A stretch of DNA of 64,000 nt from Solimonas terrae (GCF_011067135.1 NZ_JAAMOW010000007.1:272719-336718), one strand, 5' to 3'. Shown: positions 36,815-45,579, numbered from the stretch's first letter. A program made the numbers and translations. Notes: a model not told the origin generated them from the sequence alone.

Positions 36815-38592
36815 CGTGCAGCGTCCTCGCCGGCCACGGGCGCACGGTCGGCGGCAAACAGCTCTTCGAGCTCGCGCGCGGCATCCTGCGTCGTCTGCCG
36901 CATTTTCTGCAGATCGCCCTGCGGCACTTCGAACTGCCGCCGCAGAACCTCGGCGTCGTGGCGACGAAACACGTCGATCGCATGATGGGCGGCCTCGTCG
37001 CTGTCGCCGAGGCTGGTCAGTACCCTTTGCGTCATCTCCAGCGACGAGAAGTAGCTGCGCCGGATGACATCGTCGACCTCGACGCCTAGCGCCATCAGCT
37101 GCAAGGCATGCTGGCGATTGACCGCGGCCGCGAAGATCCGCAGCTGCGGAAAATGTCGCCGCACCGTCTGCGCCGTGCGCAACGAGGCGTCGATATCCGG
37201 GATCGCCAGCACGAACACACGTGCCTTGTCGGCGTGCGCGGCGCGCAGAAGATCGAGCCGGCTCGCATCGCCGTAGAAGATCTTGTTGCCGAACTGGCGG
37301 ACGAAATCGACATGCTCGAAATCCTTGTCGAGCACCGTGAAACCTATGCGCTTGACGCGCAGGATGCGCGCGACGATCTGGCCGAACGGCCCGAAGCCGG
37401 CGATCAGTACCTCGTGCTCGTCGGTGTCGATGGTGTCGTACGGCCGCGCCTCGCGACGTCGACGAAGGCGCATCTGCAACGAAAACAGCGGCGGCGTCGC
37501 CATCATCGAGATAGTCACCACCAGCACCAGCAGCACCGACAGATCGGCGTGCATCACGCCGGCGCCGACCGCGACCGAGAACAGCACGAACGCGAATTCG
37601 CCGCCCTGCGCGAGCGCCGCCGCGAGCGCGCCGGCCGCGTCGTCGCCGAGACCGGAGAGACGCGCCAGCAGCCACAGGACTAGGGCCTTGATGGCGAGCA
37701 GGGCAACGACCAGACCGAGAATCTGCAGGGGCCTGGTGACCAGCAGATGCAGGTCGGCGGACATGCCGACCGCGATGAAGAACAGGCCGAGCAGCAAGCC
37801 CTTGAACGGTTCGATGTCTGCCTGCAGTTCGTGACGGAATTCGGATTCCGACAACAGCACCCCTGCGAGAAACGCGCCCAGCGACATCGTCAGACCGACC
37901 GCCGCCATCGCCAATGCCGTGCCGATCACGATCAGCAGCGCAGCTGCCGTGAACAGCTCCGGAGTCTCGGCCGCCGCGACGCGTTTCATCACCGGGCGCA
38001 CGGCGTAGCGACCGCCGAGCACCACCACGAAAAACATGGCAAGCGTCTTTGCCGCGTTGACCCAGCTGCCGCCGCCGACATGCATGCCGCGGTCGGCAAG
38101 CAGCGGGATCAGGGCGAGGAACGGAATCACGCTGAGGTCCTGGAACAGCAGGATGGAAAAAGCTGCGCGGCCATGCCGGGTCGTCAGCTCACGACGTTCG
38201 CCGAGCATCTGCAGCGCCAGTGCGGTGGAGGACATCGCCAGGCCGAATCCGGCCACGAGCGCGGCCCGCCGATCCAGCCCGAATGCAAGGCCGGCGGCGG
38301 CCAGTGCCGCCGTGCTCACGAAGACCTGCGCCGCCCCGACGCCGAACACCGAGCGGCGCATGGCCCACAGCCGGCTTGGCTGCAACTCCAGACCGATGAT
38401 GAAGAGCAAGAGGATCACGCCGTACTCGGCGAAATGCAGTACTTGCTCCGGTTCGCCGATGGCCCCGATTCCGGCGGGACCGATCACCACGCCGGCGGCG
38501 AGATAGCCGAGCACGGCCCCCAGACCGAGGCGTCGGAACAGCGGCACGAACAGCACCGCGGCGGCCAGGAACAGGGCAATGTCAGCGAGCAT
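36811..38592 (-). CDS. KefB/KefC-type cation:proton antiporter (CPA2)
   Basis: A 593-residue protein. Twelve or so helices (1-375) have the CPA2 motifs LGYLAAGVVIGPAGIG, FGLAMSSTALALQML, ILLFQDLSVIPFLAL and FLAGVLLSESEFRHELQADIEPFKGLLLGLFFIAVGM. A TrkA-N NAD-binding domain begins near residue 391 (EVLIAGFGPFGQIVARIL) and binds nucleotide or glutathione adducts in Kef systems. A charged C-terminal helix follows. It should exchange K+ or Na+ for H+. The gene is joined to the cyclase gene by a 4-bp overlap. No KefF/KefG partner gene is adjacent. Confidence 0.92.
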   Translation of the reverse strand: MLADIALFLAAAVLFVPLFRRLGLGAVLGYLAAGVVIGPAGIGAIGEPEQVLHFAEYGVILLLFIIGLELQPSRLWAMRRSVFGVGAAQVFVSTAALAAAGLAFGLDRRAALVAGFGLAMSSTALALQMLGERRELTTRHGRAAFSILLFQDLSVIPFLALIPLLADRGMHVGGGSWVNAAKTLAMFFVVVLGGRYAVRPVMKRVAAAETPELFTAAALLIVIGTALAMAAVGLTMSLGAFLAGVLLSESEFRHELQADIEPFKGLLLGLFFIAVGMSADLHLLVTRPLQILGLVVALLAIKALVLWLLARLSGLGDDAAGALAAALAQGGEFAFVLFSVAVGAGVMHADLSVLLVLVVTISMMATPPLFSLQMRLRRRREARPYDTIDTDEHEVLIAGFGPFGQIVARILRVKRIGFTVLDKDFEHVDFVRQFGNKIFYGDASRLDLLRAAHADKARVFVLAIPDIDASLRTAQTVRRHFPQLRIFAAAVNRQHALQLMALGVEVDDVIRRSYFSSLEMTQRVLTSLGDSDEAAHHAIDVFRRHDAEVLRRQFEVPQGDLQKMRQTTQDAARELEELFAADRAPVAGEDAAR

Positions 38593-38716
38593 CCCAAGCC
38601 TTGTAAATTATTTTTATTTTTTTCATTGCGTTACAAGAAATATCCGATCTTGAATTTACGAATCTTTCGCTTGCCTTGGAAGCAACAATGTTTTTTAATG
38701 TATACAGATATTCAGA
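38593..38716. other. AT-rich spacer before the AbiEi-like gene
   Basis: A 124-bp stretch with long A/T runs (for example ATTTTTATTTTTTT near 38608) that contrasts sharply with the GC-rich surroundings. It probably holds the promoters of the divergent antiporter and AbiEi-like genes. The composition suggests recent acquisition of the downstream gene or an H-NS-like silenced segment. Confidence 0.5.
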
Positions 38717-39349
38717 ATGCTGCCGATTATTCACAGCGTGGACGAACAGACCAAGTCCGAGCGCATCTTAGCCCTCGCGCAGCAGATGGGCGTGCTGCGG
38801 CCCAAGGATCTCGCGCCGCATGACATCCAGGCCGAGTACCTGCGCCGGCTCTGTGATCGCGGCCAGCTCAAGAAGCTCGGCCGCGGCAGCTATGTGCCGG
38901 CAACGCGCAAGCTGTCCTTCCCCTTGAGCCTCGCCCTCGTCGCACGCGCCGTGCCGCACGGCGTGATCTGCCTGCAGTCGGCGCTGGCATTCCACAAGCT
39001 TGCCGAACCCCGGGCGCGGGAAATTTCGGTCGCGATCGAGCGAAGGGCGGCACGCCCGCGCGTCGAGTTCCCGGCCCTGCGCATCGCCCGTCTCGGCGAC
39101 GCCGCGTTTACCGACGGCGTCGAACGACATCTGATCGAACATGTGGACGTGGCGATCTACTGCCTCGAGAAAACGCTCGCCGACCTGTTCAAGTTCCGCA
39201 ACAAGATCGGCCCGCATCTTGCAGTCGATGCCTTGCGCGCGGCGCTGGCGGCAGGGCGTGTCGATCTCGAAGCGCTGCGGCACTACGCGCAGATCGATCG
39301 CGTCGAGCGGGTCATGAAACCCTATGTCGATGCGCTCGCCGGCCAATGA
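38717..39349 (+). CDS. AbiEi-type antitoxin/regulator without its toxin gene
   Basis: A 210-residue protein. The N-terminal winged helix (ERILALAQQMGVLRPKDLAPHDIQAEYLRRLCDRGQLKKLGRGSYVPA) is the AbiEi_4 type found in antitoxins of type IV AbiE systems. The remainder (YCLEKTLADLFKFRNKIGPHLAVDALRAAL) is the AbiEi C-terminal domain. In AbiE systems an AbiEii nucleotidyltransferase gene follows directly; here the next gene, overlapping by 4 bp, is phospholipase A. It is therefore an orphan antitoxin or a stand-alone regulator. The AT-rich leader supports transfer. Confidence 0.8.
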   Translation: MLPIIHSVDEQTKSERILALAQQMGVLRPKDLAPHDIQAEYLRRLCDRGQLKKLGRGSYVPATRKLSFPLSLALVARAVPHGVICLQSALAFHKLAEPRAREISVAIERRAARPRVEFPALRIARLGDAAFTDGVERHLIEHVDVAIYCLEKTLADLFKFRNKIGPHLAVDALRAALAAGRVDLEALRHYAQIDRVERVMKPYVDALAGQ

Positions 39350-40371
39350 CATCATACGAATTCGCGATGCCGCTCCCGCACAGGCTTGTCATCCGTCACG
39401 GCGGCACGCTGATCGTCGCCCTTCTCTTGAGCTCGGCGGCCTGGGCGCAGTCGGCGCCGCCGCCAGACCCCGCCGCCAGCATTGCGCCCACGCCGAGCGT
39501 GCCGTACGTCGCTGCGCCGCCGGCATCGCCGGATGCCGCCCCGGCCGATTTCGAGACGTCGGACCCGGCAGGCAGCTCGCCTTCGGCCGGCGCGTCGACG
39601 CCAACGGCCCCCGGCAGCTTCCTGTTCAGCAGCCTGCAGCGCGAACCGGACGAGTTCACGCTGATCAACGACAAGCATCGGGTGTCCTTTCACAAACCGA
39701 TGTTTCTGCTGCCGGTCACTTACAGCAATCGCTACAAGCGTGACGAAAGCGAGTTCGTTTTCGACATCAGTCTCAAGCTGCGCCTGTTCAGCAGCAATCT
39801 GTTCTTCGCGTATACGCAGCGCTCCTTCTGGCAGATCTACAACGCCAGCGAATCGCGGCCGTTTCGCGAAACCGATTACAACCCGGAGCTGTTCTACCGC
39901 TGGAAGCCGCATTTCGATCTCTGTCCGAACTGCGGTTTCGATATCGGCGGTGAACATGAGTCGAACGGGCAGGACGTGGCCGAATCGCGCTCCTGGAATC
40001 GGCTGTACTTCACGGCCTACAAGGAATGGGATCGCACGCTGCTGTACCTGAAGACCTGGTACCGCATTCCGGAAAGCAGGAAGAAGAGTCCGGACGATGC
40101 CAGCGGCGACGACAATCCGGACATCTCGCGCTACTACGGCTACGGCGAAATCCGCCTTCAACAGGAATTGTTCGCCAGCAAGCATCTGGCGGCACTGATG
40201 GTGCGCGGCAACCCCGCCACACACAAAGGCGCTGTCGAATTCAACTACAGCGTGCCGTTCGGCGACTACCTGTACTGGAACGTCTACGTCTTCAACGGCT
40301 ACGGCGACAGCCTGATCGACTACAACCGCAGCGTCACGCGGATCGGTGTCGGCGTGATGCTGGCACGCTGA
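39346..40371 (+). CDS. pldA: Outer-membrane phospholipase A (OMPLA)
   Basis: A 341-residue outer-membrane enzyme that hydrolyses phospholipids in the outer leaflet. The catalytic residues His204 and Ser206 (GGEHESNGQ) and Asn218 (SWNRLYF) have the same spacing (2 and 12) as His142, Ser144 and Asn156 of E. coli OMPLA. An N-terminal signal peptide (LIVALLLSSAAWAQ) is followed by a Pro/Ala/Ser-rich linker to about residue 85, longer than in E. coli, and then beta strands. The ATG at 39346 overlaps the AbiEi stop (ATGA); an in-frame ATG at 39367 is a possible start. Coupling to an AbiEi gene is unusual. Confidence 0.93.
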   Translation: MTSYEFAMPLPHRLVIRHGGTLIVALLLSSAAWAQSAPPPDPAASIAPTPSVPYVAAPPASPDAAPADFETSDPAGSSPSAGASTPTAPGSFLFSSLQREPDEFTLINDKHRVSFHKPMFLLPVTYSNRYKRDESEFVFDISLKLRLFSSNLFFAYTQRSFWQIYNASESRPFRETDYNPELFYRWKPHFDLCPNCGFDIGGEHESNGQDVAESRSWNRLYFTAYKEWDRTLLYLKTWYRIPESRKKSPDDASGDDNPDISRYYGYGEIRLQQELFASKHLAALMVRGNPATHKGAVEFNYSVPFGDYLYWNVYVFNGYGDSLIDYNRSVTRIGVGVMLAR

Positions 40372-40465
40372 ACCGTCCGCAGCCCGCAGGGGCGGATCGA
40401 CCGATGCCGCCCTGCCCGGATCACGAACCGGGCCGGACCCGGACCGCACGATGGCCACAGGCGAG

Positions 40466-40481
40466 TGTGACGTCCGTCACC
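40466..40481. promoter_or_regulatory. CRP-family-like operator before the cytochrome operon
   Basis: TGTGA-CGTCCG-TCACC matches nine of ten conserved bases of the CRP site TGTGA-N6-TCACA. The core GTGACG-TC-CGTCAC is a perfect palindrome. It lies about 100 bp upstream of the chosen GTG of the first operon gene and would fall inside the coding region if the ATG at 40451 were used, which supports the later start. Confidence 0.55.
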
Positions 40482-40579
40482 GTTTTCAAGTTCCAAGGCC
40501 GTCACGCCCGGAGGCGAAGACCGCATCCGTCAGGATAGACTGGGATCGGGCAGTGTCTGTTGCCGGACAGGGGGTCTCC

Positions 40580-42988
40580 GTGGGGGGGAACGCAGTAAAA
40601 GTCGCGATCGTCGGCTCCGGGCCGGCGGGACTGGCTGCAGCGGCTCGCGCCGCAGCCACGAAGGTTTCGCACCTGCTGCTCGAGGCCGAACCCCATCTCT
40701 CCAACACCATTCATCGCTATCAGAAAGGCAAGCACGTCATGGCCGAGCCGGACGTGCTGCCTCTGCGCGCCGACCTGCCGTTCGGGGCCGGCAAGCGCGA
40801 ACAGATACTGTCGGCCTGGGCGGACGGCGTCCGCGATCACGGCGTCTCGGTCCGTCACCAGGCCACCGTCACGGCCATTGCCGGCCGGCGGGGCGACTTC
40901 AGGATTTCGCTGAGCAACGGCGAAACGATCGGCGCCGAATTTGTGGTACTGGCGATCGGACTGCAGGGCAATCTGCGCAAGCTCGGTTGTCCGGGCGAAG
41001 ACCTCGCCTGGGTGCAATACCAGCTCGACGACCCGGACGAATATCGCGGCGAAACCATCGTCGTGATCGGCGCCGGCGACGCCGCGATCGAAAACGCGCT
41101 CGCCCTGGCATCGCAAAACAAGGTCTACATCGTCAATCGACGCGACGAATTCGATCGTGCAAAGCCTGCCAACAACACGGCCATCCTCAAGGCGATCGAG
41201 GACGGTCGCGTGCAGTGCTTCTACGACAGCGGCGTCGACAGCGTGACCGACGCCGGCAAAGGCCGCGGTGGCGTCCTGAAACTGTCGAGCGCGAAGGGTG
41301 AAGTCGAACTGAAGTGCAATCGCGTGATCGCGCGCCTCGGCGCCGTGCCGCCCCGCAAGTTCGTCGAAGCCTGCGGCGTGGTTTTTCCGAGCCAGGACCC
41401 CAATTCAGTGCCGGCGGTTTCGCCGCAATACGAATCCAATGTCGAGGGTCTTTACATCATCGGCGCACTGGCCGGGTTCCCGCTGATCAAGCAGGCGATG
41501 AATCAGGGCTACGAGGTCATCGAATTCATCGAAGGCCGCGCCGTGGAACCGGCGGATGCGCCACTGCTGCGCGCCAAGTTCGCCGGCGTGTCCCAGTGGG
41601 CGAGCGATCCGGAAGCGGCACTGGCGAGTATCCGCCGCCGTGCGCCCGTGCTGACACCGCTGACACCGTTGCAGCTGCGTGAGTTCCTGCTCGATTCGGA
41701 AATTCGCACGCCAAAACCGGGCGATGTGATCTTCAGGCTCAACGACTACACGGACAGTTTTTATTCGGTCGTCAACGGCGAGGTCGAAATCGAGATCGAT
41801 GCCGAGCACCCCGAGCGTCGCCTCAAGCTCGGCCAGGGTGAATTCTTCGGCGAGATGAGCCTGATTTCCGGGCGTCGTCGCTCGGCCACGGTCTATGCCG
41901 GACGGGCCTGCGTGCTGGTCGAAACGCCGCGTCGCTCGATGAACAAGCTCATCAACTCGGTGAGCGCGGTGAAGCGCGTCATCGACGAGGCCTTTCTCAA
42001 GCGCGCGCTGCGGGCCCGCCTTACGCCCGACCTCACCGACGAAGACATCGAGCAGTTCACCGCCAGCGCCACGCTGGTCAGCTTCAAGGCCTCCGAGATC
42101 CTGTTCAATGAAGGGGACCCGGGCGACGCTCTCTATCTGATCCGGCGCGGCTCGGTCATGGTGTCGCGACAGATCGGTGGTCGCGAAGTCGTGCTCGCGT
42201 ACGTTGCCGCCGGACAGTACGTCGGCGAGATGGCACTGATCAGTCGCGAGCGACGTTCGGCCAGCGTGCGCGCGGCCGTGGCGGTCGATGCCATCCGCCT
42301 CGACGGCGAACTGGTGCAGGCCGTGATGGCGCGCCGCACCGGGCTGCGTGAAGATCTGCGCGCGGTTTACAAGGACCGCGTCACGCAAAACGTCGAGGGC
42401 CAGCAGGACAGCGCGCACAGCGGCGTCGTCAGCTTTCTGATGTCGCAGGGGCTCGGCGAGGCGACCGACGTGCTGCTGATCGACGAGTCGTTGTGCATTC
42501 GCTGCGATCAGTGCGAGCGCGCCTGTGCCGATACCCACGGCAACGTCGGACGCCTCGACCGCGAGGCCGGCCCGACGTTCGGCGATCTTCACGTACCGAC
42601 CTCGTGCCGGCACTGCGAGCACCCGCACTGCATGAAGGACTGCCCGCCGGACGCCATCCATCGTGCGCCCGGTGGCGAGGTCTACATCAGCGATGCCTGC
42701 ATCGGCTGCGGCAATTGCCAGCGCAATTGCCCTTACGGGGTCATCCAGATGGGCGCCGAGAGCCAGACCAGCCCCAGCCTCTGGCGCTGGATGATGTTCG
42801 GCGGCGACGAGCCCGGCCGCTGGACACCACCGAAGACGAAATCCGGTGACGCGCCCGCCAAAAAGGCGGCGAAGTGCGACATGTGCAAGGACCAGTCGGG
42901 TGGCCCGGCCTGCGTCCGCGCCTGCCCGACCGGTGCGGCGCTGCGCGTCGATCCGGCAAGTTTCCTGCAACTCGCGCGCGAAGGCTGA
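40580..42988 (+). CDS. Flavoprotein with two cNMP-binding domains and a four-cluster ferredoxin module
   Basis: An 802-residue cytoplasmic protein in four parts. Residues 1-320 are an FAD/NAD(P)-binding oxidoreductase (VAIVGSGPAGLAAAARAA, YQKGKHVMAEPDVLPL, second motif IVVIGAGDAAIENALALA, and GLYIIGALAGFPLIKQAMNQG). Residues about 365-480 and 485-595 are two cNMP-binding jelly rolls (FFGEMSLISGRRRSA and YVGEMALISRERRSA at the phosphate cassettes). From 630 come 16 cysteines in four groups (CIRCDQCERAC, CRHCEHPHCMKDCP, CIGCGNCQRNCP, CDMC-x8-CVRACP), as in DmsB/NrfC-type four-[4Fe-4S] proteins. The GTG at 40580 follows AGGGGGT; an ATG at 40451 is open but would take in the CRP-like site. It would take electrons from NAD(P)H and feed the membrane partner, under cNMP control; this is inference. 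Confidence 0.9.
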   Translation: MGGNAVKVAIVGSGPAGLAAAARAAATKVSHLLLEAEPHLSNTIHRYQKGKHVMAEPDVLPLRADLPFGAGKREQILSAWADGVRDHGVSVRHQATVTAIAGRRGDFRISLSNGETIGAEFVVLAIGLQGNLRKLGCPGEDLAWVQYQLDDPDEYRGETIVVIGAGDAAIENALALASQNKVYIVNRRDEFDRAKPANNTAILKAIEDGRVQCFYDSGVDSVTDAGKGRGGVLKLSSAKGEVELKCNRVIARLGAVPPRKFVEACGVVFPSQDPNSVPAVSPQYESNVEGLYIIGALAGFPLIKQAMNQGYEVIEFIEGRAVEPADAPLLRAKFAGVSQWASDPEAALASIRRRAPVLTPLTPLQLREFLLDSEIRTPKPGDVIFRLNDYTDSFYSVVNGEVEIEIDAEHPERRLKLGQGEFFGEMSLISGRRRSATVYAGRACVLVETPRRSMNKLINSVSAVKRVIDEAFLKRALRARLTPDLTDEDIEQFTASATLVSFKASEILFNEGDPGDALYLIRRGSVMVSRQIGGREVVLAYVAAGQYVGEMALISRERRSASVRAAVAVDAIRLDGELVQAVMARRTGLREDLRAVYKDRVTQNVEGQQDSAHSGVVSFLMSQGLGEATDVLLIDESLCIRCDQCERACADTHGNVGRLDREAGPTFGDLHVPTSCRHCEHPHCMKDCPPDAIHRAPGGEVYISDACIGCGNCQRNCPYGVIQMGAESQTSPSLWRWMMFGGDEPGRWTPPKTKSGDAPAKKAAKCDMCKDQSGGPACVRACPTGAALRVDPASFLQLAREG

Positions 42989-42995
42989 CGTCATC

Positions 42996-43919
42996 ATGAG
43001 CGCTCCGACGCCGCAGATGCATACGGGCTTTCTGCTCTATCGACGCGGACGATGGGCGTATGTCGCCGCGGCGCTGGCGGCAATCAGTGGTCTCGCCTAT
43101 GTCTTGCACCACCCGCACGGTGCACCAAACGGCGGAACCTGGCTCGGCTATGCGCTCGGCACGATCGGCGCGGCGCTGGTTGTGTGGCTGGCATGGCTCG
43201 GCGTTCGCAAACGCCGCTATCGGTCAAGTGGCGCGCCGGTGCAAGGATGGCTGTCGGCGCACGTCTATCTGGGTCTGGCCCTGCTGCTGGTCGGCACGCT
43301 GCACACCGGCCTGCATTTCGGCTGGAACATTCACACGCTGGCGTACGTCTTGATGCTGTGCGTGATTGCCAGCGGAGCCTACGGCGTGATCGCCTACTCG
43401 CGCTACCCGTCGGCGATCACGCGCCATCACGCACAGGGCAATCGCGACGCCTGGCTGGCCGAAGTCTTCGATCTCGGAGAGCAGGCACTGGCGATCGCCG
43501 ACCGCCTGGGGGCCGACGTGCATCGCGTGGTGCTGCGCTCGAATGACCGCCTGCGCATCGGCGGAAACTTCCTCCAGCAGCTGCGCGGCATCAGACCGCA
43601 GACCGACGTCGCAAGCCTGTTGCCCCCCATGTTCCGCAGCAAGCTCGAAGGCGAGCGCTCGCAGGATTTGCCCGCGACCTCGACGGTGATGTTCATGGCC
43701 TCGCGGATCACCCGCGCCGACAAACTGCGGAGCGGCGTCGGCGATGCCCGGCAGCTGCTCGATGTGCTCGCGCAGCGCAATGCGCTGGTCGAACGCATCA
43801 ACGAGGATCTGCGGCTGCATGCCCGCATGCGGGTCTGGCTTTACCTGCACGTCCCGCTGACGCTGGCGCTGCTCGCCGCCCTGATCGCGCACATTGTCGC
43901 GGTCTTCATCTATTGGTGA
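42996..43919 (+). CDS. Membrane protein, cytochrome-b-like electron carrier of the operon
   Basis: A 307-residue protein with about five membrane helices: WAYVAAALAAISGLAYVL, WLGYALGTIGAALVVWLAWLG, AHVYLGLALLLVGTLHTGLHFGW, HTLAYVLMLCVIASGAYGVIAY, and a C-terminal YLHVPLTLALLAALIAHIVAVFIYW. Histidines sit within or at the ends of helices 3-5 (AHVY, LHTGLHF, IHTL, LHVP, AHIV), as expected for bis-His b-haem. A soluble part of about 120 residues lies before the last helix. The ATG at 42996 is 7 bp after the flavoprotein stop. It would move electrons from the Fe-S module to the periplasmic cytochromes. No named family was recognised. Confidence 0.75.
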   Translation: MSAPTPQMHTGFLLYRRGRWAYVAAALAAISGLAYVLHHPHGAPNGGTWLGYALGTIGAALVVWLAWLGVRKRRYRSSGAPVQGWLSAHVYLGLALLLVGTLHTGLHFGWNIHTLAYVLMLCVIASGAYGVIAYSRYPSAITRHHAQGNRDAWLAEVFDLGEQALAIADRLGADVHRVVLRSNDRLRIGGNFLQQLRGIRPQTDVASLLPPMFRSKLEGERSQDLPATSTVMFMASRITRADKLRSGVGDARQLLDVLAQRNALVERINEDLRLHARMRVWLYLHVPLTLALLAALIAHIVAVFIYW

Positions 43920-43923
43920 GCCG

Positions 43924-45579
43924 ATGCGCATTCTGATCCGCGAACTGCACGCTGCCGCCGACCAGACCGTCGCACTCGGCCGGCTGGTCGACACCGGACT
44001 GCTGCGCATCGGCCGCGGCAGCGATCAGGATATCGAGCTCAATGACCTGCAACTCGGCCTGGCACACGCGGAGCTGAGTCGCGTTGCCAATGGCTATCTG
44101 CTGCGCGCGCGCGGCCGCCCCGAATTGCGCGTCAACGAGCGCATGGTCGCCGAAGCGCTGCTTGGACCCGGCGATGTCGTCGACTGCGGGCGCTACCGCC
44201 TCACGCTGGGCAGCGGCACATCCGATGCCGAACTGACGATCGATATCGAGGAGCGCCTGAGCGCCAAATCCGCGCGCAGCGAACGGCTGGACGCGCTGCG
44301 CGCGCGGCTCACGCCGCAAATGCCGATGCGCACAATCGGCTGGAGTGCATTTCTGCTCGTGCTGGTCGCCTGCCTGCTGAGCCCGCTGCTGCTGCGCTAT
44401 GCGTTGCACACATCGCCGCACACAAAGCTGCCCGTGCCGACCGATGCGGCATGGATGCCCTCGCCGCTGACGCCGGCCCATGCCTTTCTCGGCAAGGATT
44501 GCGGCGCGTGCCACCGCCAGGCTTTCATCAAGGTGAACGACGAAACCTGCCGGCAATGTCATGTGCAGACCGCCGCCGACCACATGCGCAACGCGCATCA
44601 CGATCTGCCTGCGGCTACCGGGTTGGCCTGCAGTGACTGTCACCGCATGCACGAGAGTCCGCAGCAGGCTGCCGTCCACGACAACAGCGTCTGCATGAGC
44701 TGCCACGGCAGCGCGACGGCGGCGGCCACCGGATCGCCAGCGGCACCGAGCTTCACGAGCCAGCACCCGGCCTTCCGGCCGCAGGTGGCGCGTTTCGACG
44801 ATCGGACTGCGTCGTTCGACTGGATTGAAGTCAGCCAGAACGATGCACAGGCGCTGCACGACGACAACAGTCTGAAGTTCCCGCACGACCTGCATCTGGC
44901 CAGCGCCGGCATACGCAGCCCGGACGGCATGCGGCGCCTGGAATGCTCGAACTGTCACGAGCCCGACGAGCAAGGCCGCGCCTTCAAGCCTGTGAGCATG
45001 GAAAAGCACTGCTCGCAATGCCATCGGCTCGATTTCGATCCGGACTTCCCGGACCGCACGCTGACGCACGGCGCGTCGGAGCAGGTCGTCGCCGAGATTC
45101 GCGGCTTCTACGCGCACGAGGCGCTGAGCGGCGACCGGCGCAATGCCGGTGCGCCTCGCCCGACGCGCGCGTGGGCCGATCAGCGCGCAACGCAGGTGAT
45201 CGACGAGGTGTTCACGCAACGCACCTGCAAGGTCTGTCATGCGGTGGAGCCGACCGGCGATATCGCAATGCCCTGGCGCGTGGCGCCGGTGACACCACCG
45301 GCGGGCAAGCGCCTGGCGCACGCCACGGCGTTCGATCACACGGCCCATCGCGGCGAAAGTTGCGAGAGCTGCCACGCCGCGAGCCAGTCGCACACCAGCA
45401 ATGAGCTGATGCTGCCGTCGCTGTCCCGCTGTCAGACCTGCCACGGCGATCCCGGCAGCGGGGCGATCATCCAGTCGACCTGTCTGGACTGTCACCGCTA
45501 TCACCCTGGGGGCGGGGATGATCCGCTGGCGCAGCGCACACGCAAGCTGCTCACGGCGCGGGAGGCGCAACAGCCATGA
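43924..45579 (+). CDS. FHA-like domain fused to membrane-anchored decaheme cytochrome c
   Basis: A 551-residue protein. Residues 1-100 look like a forkhead-associated domain: LLRIGRGSDQDIELNDLQLGLAHAELSRVANGYLLRARG ... VNERMVAEALLGPGDVVDCGRYRLTL. The GR and His are kept, but the Ser-x-x-His and Arg used for phosphothreonine binding are changed to GLAH. One membrane helix follows (SAFLLVLVACLLSPLLLRYAL, about 141-161). Residues 193-525 contain ten CXXCH haem sites (CGACH, CRQCH, CSDCH, CMSCH, CSNCH, CSQCH, CKVCH, CESCH, CQTCH, CLDCH). The topology puts FHA in the cytoplasm and the haems in the periplasm. The stop overlaps the next ATG by 4 bp. Confidence 0.85.
   Translation: MRILIRELHAAADQTVALGRLVDTGLLRIGRGSDQDIELNDLQLGLAHAELSRVANGYLLRARGRPELRVNERMVAEALLGPGDVVDCGRYRLTLGSGTSDAELTIDIEERLSAKSARSERLDALRARLTPQMPMRTIGWSAFLLVLVACLLSPLLLRYALHTSPHTKLPVPTDAAWMPSPLTPAHAFLGKDCGACHRQAFIKVNDETCRQCHVQTAADHMRNAHHDLPAATGLACSDCHRMHESPQQAAVHDNSVCMSCHGSATAAATGSPAAPSFTSQHPAFRPQVARFDDRTASFDWIEVSQNDAQALHDDNSLKFPHDLHLASAGIRSPDGMRRLECSNCHEPDEQGRAFKPVSMEKHCSQCHRLDFDPDFPDRTLTHGASEQVVAEIRGFYAHEALSGDRRNAGAPRPTRAWADQRATQVIDEVFTQRTCKVCHAVEPTGDIAMPWRVAPVTPPAGKRLAHATAFDHTAHRGESCESCHAASQSHTSNELMLPSLSRCQTCHGDPGSGAIIQSTCLDCHRYHPGGGDDPLAQRTRKLLTAREAQQP

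Noticed and set aside
38593..38716. T-runs before the AbiEi-like gene considered as an intrinsic terminator
   Set aside because: No GC-rich stem directly precedes the T-runs on either strand; the region is better described as an AT-rich promoter spacer.
40451..40579. ATG at 40451 as the start of the cNMP/Fe-S flavoprotein
   Set aside because: The first 43 residues have no family features before the Rossmann strand VAIVGSG, the GTG at 40580 has a better ribosome binding site, and the CRP-like palindrome lies within the extra segment.
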